The position numbers and the translations under genes are program-made. The notes beneath the pieces were generated by a model. It had not been told where the DNA came from. It worked only from the letters and a program-made list of their open reading frames with translations, and searched no databases. Of a stretch of 15,144 nucleotides of DNA, positions 6,615-13,871 are shown in pieces (position 1 is the stretch's first letter; each line of letters begins with the position of its first letter). Source of the DNA: Bacteroidales bacterium (GTDB lineage Bacteria; Bacteroidota; Bacteroidia; Bacteroidales; F082); the NCBI GenBank assembly GCA_023229135.1, contig JALNZT010000061.1, forward strand, positions 1-15,144, in the 5' to 3' direction.

Positions 6615-8054
6615 ATGTCTCTTAAAGCCAAAGCCATACACGGCGTCAAATGGACCACAGCATCGACGATCGTGACGACGCTGTTGCAATTGCTTCAGCT
6701 GGCGATCCTCGCCCGTTTTCTCGACCCGTCGGCATTCGGGCTGATGGCGCTGGTGATGGTGGTGATCGGTTTTAGCCAGGCGTTTCTCGATATGGGGATC
6801 AGTAATGCCATTATCCACAAGCAGCAGATCACGCACGAACAGCTCAGCACGCTCTACTGGGTCAATGTACTTGCCGGTTTTGGACTGTTTGCTATTATCA
6901 GTGCATTGGCTCCACTTGTCTCGACGTTTTATGCCGAACCGGAACTGACCGCACTTATCATCATTGTAGCGTTGACCTTTCTAATCCAACCGTTCGGACA
7001 GCAGTTTATGGTACTGTGGCAAAAGGAAATGCGCTTTGCCGAGATAGCGAGGATAGATATCGTTAACAAGACGGTATCGCTCGTCGTATCGGTCGTTTTG
7101 GCGTATATGGGGTATGGAGTTTATTCGCTCGTCTATGGTACATTAGCTGGTGTCGTGAGCCAGACTATCCAGTTTATGATCTTGGGACTCAAAGAGCACA
7201 AACCGTCGTTTGTATTTAACATCGGTGAGATCAAAGAGTTTTTGGGGTTCGGAGCCTATCAGATGGGAGAAAGAACGATCAACTATTTCAATTCCCAGAT
7301 CGATGTGATACTGATCGGGAAATTGCTGGGGACAGAAGCGCTTGGGATTTACAGCGTGGCAAAACAGCTTGTCATGCGACCATTTCAGGTTATCAATCCA
7401 ATAGTGACAAAAGTCGCCTTTCCTCTAATGTCTAAGATTCAGGACGATACCATTAGGTTAAAAAGTGTCTATTTCAAGATAGTGTCAATGCTTTCATTTG
7501 TGAATCTTCCGATTTATGGTGCCATTATTTTGTTGGCACCTGAGATTGTTCATATCATGTTTGGCGAACGATGGAATGACTCTGTGGTTATCGTGCAGAT
7601 TTTGTCACTAGCTTTTGCGATTGTTGCCATAGGCAATCCTATCGGTTCGCTGCTTATGGCAAAAGGAAAAGCAAACTGGGGATTTTATTGGAATCTGGCA
7701 CAAATTTTTATCGTGCCTTTTGTCGTTTATTTCGCCAGTATCTTTGGACTGTCAGCAGTTTCATGGAGTATTGTTGGTCTAAAACTATTTTTTATGATCT
7801 TGGCTTACCCGTTTATGATAAAACCGCTGCTTGATGCCAAGATATCAGATTATATATTCTCATTTTTGCCGTCAATGTTGATCACATCACTGGCATTTGT
7901 TTTTATCTATTATTTGCCAATTGATATTGATAATACACTCGGCGAACTTCTGATTTTGTCTTTACTATATGGTTTGCTGTATACGGCAATTAGTATGGTT
8001 TTCAATAAACAGATAACAAAAGAACTCATTTTATTGGTTAAAAAAGGAAAATAA
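6615..8054 (+). CDS. wzx: Wzx-type polysaccharide flippase (MOP superfamily)
   Basis: 479-residue polytopic membrane protein that moves undecaprenyl-pyrophosphate-linked repeat units across the inner membrane. The N-terminus (MSLKAKAIHGVKWTTAST, ILARFLDPSAFGLMALV, LDMGISNAIIHKQQIT, TLYWVNVLAG, QQFMVLWQKEM) is typical of the WzxC branch; hydrophobic segments run the full length. The ATG directly follows the upstream stop, with a purine-rich ribosome site AAGGGAAGG (6601-6609). Composition is split: a 60-base line near 6661 is 57% GC, one near 7861 is 33% (hand counts), with the change around 7400. The C-terminal 78 residues (402-479) resemble the small protein encoded at 9819-10115, suggesting this gene is a recombinant. 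Confidence 0.93.
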   Translation: MSLKAKAIHGVKWTTASTIVTTLLQLLQLAILARFLDPSAFGLMALVMVVIGFSQAFLDMGISNAIIHKQQITHEQLSTLYWVNVLAGFGLFAIISALAPLVSTFYAEPELTALIIIVALTFLIQPFGQQFMVLWQKEMRFAEIARIDIVNKTVSLVVSVVLAYMGYGVYSLVYGTLAGVVSQTIQFMILGLKEHKPSFVFNIGEIKEFLGFGAYQMGERTINYFNSQIDVILIGKLLGTEALGIYSVAKQLVMRPFQVINPIVTKVAFPLMSKIQDDTIRLKSVYFKIVSMLSFVNLPIYGAIILLAPEIVHIMFGERWNDSVVIVQILSLAFAIVAIGNPIGSLLMAKGKANWGFYWNLAQIFIVPFVVYFASIFGLSAVSWSIVGLKLFFMILAYPFMIKPLLDAKISDYIFSFLPSMLITSLAFVFIYYLPIDIDNTLGELLILSLLYGLLYTAISMVFNKQITKELILLVKKGK

Positions 8055-9811
8055 TGCCTGGCTTTTTCGGAATACATGGAAAAAATAAAACAAACAGATC
8101 ACTGAGCGTTGAACAAAGAAAAAACATTGTCATTGGGCAGATCAATACAGAAACTTTGTTTATCGAGAGAAGAACGGTCGATAAATTTTTGGATGATAAA
8201 ATATTTTATGACGATGCAGACTATACCGTTGTGACCGAAGGTGTTTTGCTGAATTCTCTGGACCTTGTAGCCAAATATAGACAAGCTGATCTCAAAGAGA
8301 CGATCGTTAGCATGTATGAAACAAACGGAGAGACATTTTTTAATGAATTCAGAGGAAGTTTTTCTGGGATATTTCGGGACAAAAAGCGCGACATCACACT
8401 TATTTTTACCGATCACATAGGCAGCAAACAGGTTTTTTATTCCAAAGTAAATGAGCAGTTTGTGTTTGGCTCCGAGATCAATTTCATCGTCGATTTTTAC
8501 AGAAATAACGATCAGGCTTATCATCTCAATAAAAATGCTGCTTACTTCCTATTGACTTACGGATTTATGGTCGAGGAGCATACACTGTTTCAGGAGATCA
8601 AAAAGCTGGTTGCCGGTCATTATATCAAGATGGCAGGCCAAAATACCGAAATCATCCGATATCACCTGCTGGATAACACTCCGAATTATAACCGAAGCGA
8701 AGAGGAGACCATCGAGGGAATCGACAGACTTTTCCGACAGGCTATCAAAAGAGCGTTTGAAAAAGATAGAGAGTATGGATATAAGCATCTGGCGGGCTTG
8801 AGTGGAGGGCTTGATAGCAGGATGACGACCTGGGTTGCCAATGATATGGGATATGGCGATCAGATCGTCAACTATACGTTTTCACAAACAGATTATCTGG
8901 ATGAAACGATTCCCAAAGCCATAGCGGCTGATTTGAAGCATGAATGGATCTTTAAAGCGTTGGATAATGGATTGTTTTTAAAAGACATCGACGATACCGT
9001 GCGGATAAATTCGGGTGGAGCTTTGTATTATGGATTGGCACACGGAAAAAGTTGTCTGGATCTTATGGATAAAAGCAAATTTGGTATCGTTCATACAGGG
9101 ATGTTGGGTGACGTGATCATCGGAACATTTTATAGCTCATTGGATAAAGACAAGGAGTTTGAAGTTACCGATGGTACATACTCGAAAGTTCTAGCAAAAA
9201 AGCTGGACAAATCCATGTTTTCATCAAACTATAAAAATGAGGAAATATTCAAGTTTTATGCAAGAGGATTTACTGGAGCCAATCAAGGGCTTCTAGTACC
9301 CCAGGAGTTTGGCGAATCATATTCACCTTTTTATGATTTGGAATTTTTGGAATATTGTTTGACGATTCCTGTTGAGTTGCGATTTAATCATAAGATATAT
9401 AAACAATGGATCATTCATAAATATCCAAAAGCTGCCAATTATGTTTGGGAAAAAACTGGAGGAAAGATTACCGATAAAAGTGTGAATATTTTAGGAAGAA
9501 ATATTTTATTATCCAAACTTCCAAAAAAAATCATGGATTTTGGACTCAAGAAAGTAGGGCTAACCCGATCATCGTCAAACACTAAAAAGCATATGAATCC
9601 GTTGGATTACTGGTATAACACTAATGATGACTTAAGAGAATATTTAAACAATTATTTTGAAGAAAATAGTGCATTACTCGATTTTGACAGTGATTTAAAA
9701 ACAGATTGTGCGGATATGTTTGCAAACTATACAAATATAGAAAAAAATCAGGTCTTGACGTTGCTTGGTGTTATGAAAAAATATTTTGTTCACACAAAAT
9801 ATGGGAGTTAG
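8054..9811 (+). CDS. Asparagine-synthetase-like amidotransferase lacking the glutaminase cysteine
   Basis: 585-residue protein with an N-terminal class-II glutamine amidotransferase-like domain (about 1-200) and a C-terminal ATP-pyrophosphatase synthetase domain. The PP-loop SGGLDSR is at residues 250-256 and GMLGDVIIG follows later. Active family members begin MCGI, with Cys2 as nucleophile; this one begins MPGFFGI, so glutamine hydrolysis is probably lost and free ammonia or another amine donor would be needed. In polysaccharide loci such proteins (for example WbpS of Pseudomonas) are proposed to amidate uronic acids; here the obvious carboxylate is ManNAcA. That role is inference. The start overlaps the wzx stop by one base, with AAAAAGG upstream. 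An alternative is attachment of an amino acid to the glycan. Confidence 0.85.
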   Translation: MPGFFGIHGKNKTNRSLSVEQRKNIVIGQINTETLFIERRTVDKFLDDKIFYDDADYTVVTEGVLLNSLDLVAKYRQADLKETIVSMYETNGETFFNEFRGSFSGIFRDKKRDITLIFTDHIGSKQVFYSKVNEQFVFGSEINFIVDFYRNNDQAYHLNKNAAYFLLTYGFMVEEHTLFQEIKKLVAGHYIKMAGQNTEIIRYHLLDNTPNYNRSEEETIEGIDRLFRQAIKRAFEKDREYGYKHLAGLSGGLDSRMTTWVANDMGYGDQIVNYTFSQTDYLDETIPKAIAADLKHEWIFKALDNGLFLKDIDDTVRINSGGALYYGLAHGKSCLDLMDKSKFGIVHTGMLGDVIIGTFYSSLDKDKEFEVTDGTYSKVLAKKLDKSMFSSNYKNEEIFKFYARGFTGANQGLLVPQEFGESYSPFYDLEFLEYCLTIPVELRFNHKIYKQWIIHKYPKAANYVWEKTGGKITDKSVNILGRNILLSKLPKKIMDFGLKKVGLTRSSSNTKKHMNPLDYWYNTNDDLREYLNNYFEENSALLDFDSDLKTDCADMFANYTNIEKNQVLTLLGVMKKYFVHTKYGS

Positions 9812-9818
9812 GTTAAAG

Positions 9819-10115
9819 ATGAAGAAAAACATAAGTTTAACCATTTTGATGTTATTGGTATCAATTCCTATGTGGTTTTTTATGGTTAAGCCTCTTTGCG
9901 ATGCAAAGTTTACAGAATATTTCAAACAGATACTGATCCCGGCTTCCATCGCTGTGCTGGCGGGAATCCTAAGCTATTTTGTTGTCAATATAACCGAATC
10001 GTTATTAGTGAAATTGATCTTCGGATCACTGGTCGGGCTTTTAATGGTGGGGATGTTAAACTTCGTATGGAATAAAAAGTTTTTAGTTGAATTGAAGGGG
10101 TTGGTGAGAAGATGA
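9819..10115 (+). CDS. Orphan C-terminal fragment of a Wzx flippase
   Basis: 98-residue membrane protein with about three hydrophobic segments. I start it at ATG 9819, since AGG at 9810-9812 fits as ribosome site; in-frame upstream starts at 9786 and 9801 lie inside the preceding gene. Its sequence aligns end to end with the last 78 residues of the complete Wzx: VKPLCDAKFTEYF here against IKPLLDAKISDYI there, then FVWNKKFLVELKGLVRR against MVFNKQITKELILLVKKGK. So it is a wzx 3' end without the rest, separated from the full wzx by the amidotransferase gene. It is probably a recombination leftover; it could still be expressed, since it is open and overlaps wzy as ATGA. An independent role is not excluded. 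Confidence 0.75.
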   Translation: MKKNISLTILMLLVSIPMWFFMVKPLCDAKFTEYFKQILIPASIAVLAGILSYFVVNITESLLVKLIFGSLVGLLMVGMLNFVWNKKFLVELKGLVRR

Positions 10116-11263
10116 TGGTAAAATCTCAAATAGAAATACAAAAGACAGCTTTAAATTTTTCACATATTGCATTGTTTCTTTTATTGCTGGATTTGATTTT
10201 TGTTATGCCAATTGCTAAAAACATTGGCCCATTGATATTATTGCTATTGACTTTGTTTTCTTTTGTCAAATATTCTAAAATTAAAATCTCAAAAATATTT
10301 TATGTAGTTGCCGTTGGCTATACATTGATACTGGCATATAGCTATGGCAATCCCGTTATACATTTTGAGTTTAAATATCATGCAAGTTTTTTTCTTGTGT
10401 TTATTTTAATGTTTCAAATAATGAGAGAAAAAAAATATAGTTTGGAAATATTTTTTAAGTATAGCTATATTTTATCAATCGTCGTATTCTCACTATATAT
10501 CGCATTTTTTTTAAATCTTCTGCCAAACCCCTATAGAGATGAAGATAGACCGCTTTATGTGGCTTTTAGAGTGGCTGGGCCGCCTTTGGGGATTTTTCTA
10601 TTTTTGCCGTTTCTATATTCCATGAGCAATTTTCCAAAAACAAATTATTATCAAAATCGGTTGTATATATCTTTTGTTTTGGGATTGGTCGCGTGTGCGT
10701 TAAGCGGTTCAAATCAGTCATTTGTTTTGCATGTCCTTTTTTATGCCTTTGCAATACTAAAACCAAGTATGAAAAACATTGCCATCATTATTTTTGTTTT
10801 CAGTATGTCTATCTTTCTTGCACCAAAATTGTTGAGTGAAGCTCATCTTGATAAAATATCTCAAATTGCCAATCCGTTAGAAAGCCGGACAGTTATGACA
10901 CGATTAAATGATCTGTCGTATGCCTATAATCAGATGATCACAAAAGATGAAAATCTTATTTTTGGAGAGGGAATAGGTATTACGACTGAGGTATTAAGAA
11001 CTTCTTGGGATGGAAACTGGTCAGAATACAGAGAGTTTCTGGAAATCGATAATGGATTTTTTTATGTATTTCACAGGCTTGGAATTATTGGTCTGATTGC
11101 CTATATTGGAGTAATCTTTTATCTGATATATAGATTTGGTACCGTCAGAAACAAGTTAATGTATTTTAGTTTTTTTCTTGTGACGAACTTATTGTCAGTG
11201 CATTTTTTTACGCATGTATTTTCGGCTTTTTTAACGTATTTCTTGATAAGGAAATCAAATTGA
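10112..11263 (+). CDS. wzy: Wzy-like O-antigen polymerase
   Basis: 383-residue protein with about ten predicted membrane segments, as expected of Wzy, which polymerises flipped repeat units on the periplasmic side. Larger hydrophilic parts follow residue 140 (NPYRDEDRPLYVAF) and occupy about 250-315, including RTVMTRLNDLSYAYNQM, FGEGIGI and EIDNGFFYVFHRLGIIGL, which resemble the periplasmic loop of O-antigen polymerase/ligase proteins. Very AT-rich (a line near 10441 is 22% GC by hand count), typical of specificity genes in such loci. The start is ATG 10112 or the adjacent 10115, overlapping the upstream stop. Wzy sequences diverge strongly, so assignment rests on topology, the loop motif and position; WaaL-type ligase is the alternative. 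Confidence 0.8.
   Translation: MMVKSQIEIQKTALNFSHIALFLLLLDLIFVMPIAKNIGPLILLLLTLFSFVKYSKIKISKIFYVVAVGYTLILAYSYGNPVIHFEFKYHASFFLVFILMFQIMREKKYSLEIFFKYSYILSIVVFSLYIAFFLNLLPNPYRDEDRPLYVAFRVAGPPLGIFLFLPFLYSMSNFPKTNYYQNRLYISFVLGLVACALSGSNQSFVLHVLFYAFAILKPSMKNIAIIIFVFSMSIFLAPKLLSEAHLDKISQIANPLESRTVMTRLNDLSYAYNQMITKDENLIFGEGIGITTEVLRTSWDGNWSEYREFLEIDNGFFYVFHRLGIIGLIAYIGVIFYLIYRFGTVRNKLMYFSFFLVTNLLSVHFFTHVFSAFLTYFLIRKSN
11248..11253 (+). promoter_or_regulatory. Shine-Dalgarno site supporting a TTG start
   Basis: AAGGAA lies 6 bases before TTG 11260, which overlaps the wzy stop as TTGA. It supports the rare start codon of the next gene; the first in-frame ATG would cut off the first strand of the fold. 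Confidence 0.6.
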
Positions 11264-12393
11264 ATCTTGTATATATAACATCTGGCATAGGCCCTGTTTT
11301 TCAATCACAAGTAGTTGAGTTGCTCAATTATATTGCAAATAAAAAAAGGAACATGGAAATAACATTATTGGTTGGCATTAGAAATGATGAAGAAAAAGAA
11401 AAAGTAATCAATCTGAATACCACTATCAACCTGCATTTTTTTAAGACCTCTGCGCAGTATCCCATTTCAAATTTGCTGATGCAAAAATCATTGGGAAATC
11501 TTCTCAGGAAGCTTCATATAACAGATAAAACGCTTTTTCATGTCAGAGGCGAATATATGGGAATAATTTTTTATAAAGCATTTAAAAATGCTTTTGGTTA
11601 TGATCCAAACTTGTTCATGGATATTCGGGGAGCATCATATGAGGAGATCGCCGGTTATCTGAAGCAGGGGATTTTGACGAAAATAAAACTTCATTATTTG
11701 AAAAGTCTTTTTGAAAAATATGTATCGAAAGCCAAACTGGTCAATGTTGTTTCAGAAGAGTTAAAACATTATGCAATGACAAAGTATGGGTTTTCAGATC
11801 AAAATATTGTTATCAACCATTGCATTGCAGGCGATGGATTTTTTTGGGATGAAACAATAAGAGAGAATATCCGTCGCAAGTTAAAAGTGGCAGCAAGTGA
11901 AATTTTATTTGTATTTTCGAGTAGCACTGGCGGAAAATGGCAAAATGGCGATGAAATCGCTATGGCTCTTGCCCGGCAAGGTTATAAAATACTGATGTTG
12001 ACAAAGAAGAGTTATTCGCACGAAAACATCATCAGTATGTTTGTTCCATATAACGAAGTTCCTAATTATCTAATGGCTGCGGATATTGGAATCATTATAA
12101 GAGATAAAGATATTGTAAATAAAGTATCTTCACCAATAAAATTCAGCGAATACCTTTCGTGCGGATTACCGGTTATCGCAAATGATTCTGTTACGTTGAT
12201 CTCTGATGTTTTAAAAAAATATAACTGCGGCGCTATTGTAGATGATTTGGAGCAATTGGATCAAAATATAATAAATCGTCTGCTTTCAATGGATAAAGCA
12301 AGAATTGCCAATATTGGAAAGCAACTGTTCAGTATTGAAACAATAGGGGATGGATATATTAAAACCTATGATCGATTAGCGAGCGTGAAATAG
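11260..12393 (+). CDS. GT4-type glycosyltransferase (group 1)
   Basis: 377-residue GT-B glycosyltransferase. The TTG start is accepted because the N-terminal strand LVYITSGIG would be lost with a later start and a ribosome site precedes it. The C-terminal half has a group-1 signature: SPIKFSEYLSCGLPVIAN at residues 291-308, where the glutamate contacts the nucleotide-sugar donor, and VFSSSTGGKWQNG near 225-240 marks the start of the second Rossmann domain. It would add one sugar to the lipid-linked repeat at the inner membrane; donor and linkage cannot be told. AT-rich like wzy and probably acquired with it. It abuts the next gene (2-base gap). Confidence 0.85.
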   Translation: MNLVYITSGIGPVFQSQVVELLNYIANKKRNMEITLLVGIRNDEEKEKVINLNTTINLHFFKTSAQYPISNLLMQKSLGNLLRKLHITDKTLFHVRGEYMGIIFYKAFKNAFGYDPNLFMDIRGASYEEIAGYLKQGILTKIKLHYLKSLFEKYVSKAKLVNVVSEELKHYAMTKYGFSDQNIVINHCIAGDGFFWDETIRENIRRKLKVAASEILFVFSSSTGGKWQNGDEIAMALARQGYKILMLTKKSYSHENIISMFVPYNEVPNYLMAADIGIIIRDKDIVNKVSSPIKFSEYLSCGLPVIANDSVTLISDVLKKYNCGAIVDDLEQLDQNIINRLLSMDKARIANIGKQLFSIETIGDGYIKTYDRLASVK

Positions 12394-12395
12394 CT

Positions 12396-13325
12396 ATGAA
12401 AATTCTTTTTTTAACAAATATGTATCCTACTAAGGAGCATCCTTATTTCGGTATTTTTGTCAAGGAACAGTTTGAATATTTTCGCGACCATTATGATATG
12501 GATGTGGATTTGTTTGTGCTCAATGGCAAGTCAAGTTTGCATAAATATTTGAATCCTATAGGGCTATACCGAAAGATAAAGGATTTTGATCCGGATATTA
12601 TCCATGTGCATTATGGATTGACCGGGCTTCCATTGTTGCTCATCGCTCCTTTTATAAAAAATAAAAAAATTATCGCCACGTATCACGGTAGTGATATCAA
12701 TGGCAGTAAAGCGGTTTTTTTGATCTCCAAAATGTTGATCAGGTATGCCGATGCCAACATAGCCGTGAGTCAGCAGATATTTGAAAAAATCAAACCTGTC
12801 TCCAACAATATCAAATGGATTCCTTGCGGTATCGACGATCTTTTTTTGGATGATCAGCAACCCGTCGAAAGAAAAAATGCGGTGATTTTTCCCGGTTCTC
12901 CACAGCGTGCGGTCAAGAATTATTCTCTTTTTGAAAAAATGCTGGACGTACTGAAAAAGAAATACGGACTGACACCGGAAGTGATATTGTTCGATTCAAA
13001 AAGCCGCGCAGAGGTGAAAAAAGCTCTGAAAGAAGCCAAGTGCCTTGTTATGACATCGCTGTCGGAGGGATCGCCTCAGGTGATCAAAGAGGCCATTGCC
13101 TGTGATACGCCTATTGTCTCTACACCGGTAGGCGATGTACCGTATCTGATCGAAAATTTGGATAATTGCTATATCGCACATAACACGGAGGATTTGGCTG
13201 AAAAGATAGCGCGTGTTTTTGCCTCAGAGTATCATGCTTTTCCGGAAGAAAGAAAAAAAAGATTGAGTAATGCATATGTCTGTGATCAGATCGTTGGGCT
13301 TTACAAACGGTTAATAAATCCATAA
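12396..13325 (+). CDS. GT4-type glycosyltransferase (group 1)
   Basis: 309-residue GT-B glycosyltransferase. The N-terminus MKILFLTNMYPTKEHPYFGIFVKEQ is the common GT4 opening with the flexible glycine-containing loop; HVHYG and TYHGSDIN follow, with IPCGID near the interdomain linker. The donor-site EX7E motif is E224 to E232 (EGSPQVIKE) followed by ACDTPIVSTPVGDV. It is shorter than most GT4 enzymes but complete. Its role is addition of a further sugar to the repeat unit; specificity is unknown. It begins 2 bases after the previous stop and is followed by a 50-base gap, the widest complete break between large genes in the window. Confidence 0.88.
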   Translation: MKILFLTNMYPTKEHPYFGIFVKEQFEYFRDHYDMDVDLFVLNGKSSLHKYLNPIGLYRKIKDFDPDIIHVHYGLTGLPLLLIAPFIKNKKIIATYHGSDINGSKAVFLISKMLIRYADANIAVSQQIFEKIKPVSNNIKWIPCGIDDLFLDDQQPVERKNAVIFPGSPQRAVKNYSLFEKMLDVLKKKYGLTPEVILFDSKSRAEVKKALKEAKCLVMTSLSEGSPQVIKEAIACDTPIVSTPVGDVPYLIENLDNCYIAHNTEDLAEKIARVFASEYHAFPEERKKRLSNAYVCDQIVGLYKRLINP

Positions 13326-13375
13326 GTTATCCGGCGCGCAGTTGGTCTAAAAAAATACTTATTAATGAGAGGTTC

Positions 13376-13817
13376 ATGATGAACACAGCGGTAATGATTC
13401 GTAACAAAATAAGAGAACTGGTTTTGTTTGTGCAGCATTTTGTATTTACAAAAATTTTTAAAATGGATATTCATCCTTCGGCAAAAATTTCATTTGGAGC
13501 CAGACTGGACAAGACCAATCCATCAGGCGTTCATATAGCTGAAGAGAGCTACGTTGCGGGGGGGGGCGATAGTGTTTTCACACGATTACGCCAGAGCTTT
13601 GCACGCTGATACCTATATAGGCAAAAGATGTTTCATCGGATCCAATGCCATTATTATGGCCGGAGTCACGATCGGTGATGAGGTCATTGTTGGTAGCGGA
13701 GCAGTGGTGACAAAGAATGTTCCATCGCACACGATAGTCGCAGGAAATCCAGCACGTGTGATCAGAGAAGGAATCAGGACAAAAAAATATGGACAGCTTG
13801 TAAAAGAAGAATCATGA
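13376..13817 (+). pseudogene. Hexapeptide O-acetyltransferase, frame broken at a G9 tract (probably phase-variable OFF)
   Basis: Two partial frames make one small left-handed beta-helix acetyltransferase of the serine/colanic-acid acetyltransferase type. From ATG 13376 (13379 is equally possible; GAGAGG upstream) the first frame reads to VAGGG and then runs out as DSVFTRL to a stop at 13609. The second frame supplies the rest: AIVFSHDYARALHADTYIG, IGSNAIIMAGVTIGDEVIVGSGAVVTKNV and VAGNPARVIREG. The frames meet at nine G (13558-13566). With eight G the protein would be continuous, 146 residues, reading VAGGAIVFSHDY as homologues do. It probably O-acetylates the polysaccharide. A homopolymer sequencing error would give the same picture. 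Confidence 0.85.
13558..13566 (+). repeat. Poly-G tract, nine G
   Basis: A run of nine G inside the acetyltransferase coding sequence, the only G run longer than about five in the window. Slipped-strand mispairing at such tracts switches genes on and off in Campylobacter. Here G9 is OFF (stop at 13609), G8 or G11 would be ON, and G10 would stop within a few codons at a TAG. Confidence 0.85.
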
Positions 13818-13864
13818 AAAAGATGATGACAAATAGATTGTTTTTTATTGGAAGTGGAGAATAA
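13814..13864 (+). other. Possible 16-codon mini-ORF, likely remnant
   Basis: An ATG overlapping the acetyltransferase stop as ATGA opens a short frame reading MKKMMTNRLFFIGSGE and ends with TAA. The FFIGSGE end resembles the start of a Rossmann-type domain, so it may be the stump of a gene removed when the neighbouring AT-rich segment arrived. It could also be meaningless. It fills the gap between the acetyltransferase and the next gene. Confidence 0.25.
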
Positions 13865-13871
13865 ATAGTTT

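Noticed and set aside
9523..9530. A8 tract in the amidotransferase gene, and similar A8/T8 runs near 10428, 10504 and 13253, as possible phase switches
   Set aside because: The frames are intact across all of them and such runs are expected in AT-rich genes; there is no evidence of an alternative frame continuing the protein.
13326..13375. Promoter-like TTGGTC and TATTAA in the 50-base gap before the acetyltransferase
   Set aside because: The spacing between the two boxes is only about 12 bases, too short for a standard sigma-70 promoter, and the region is AT-rich enough to give such boxes by chance.
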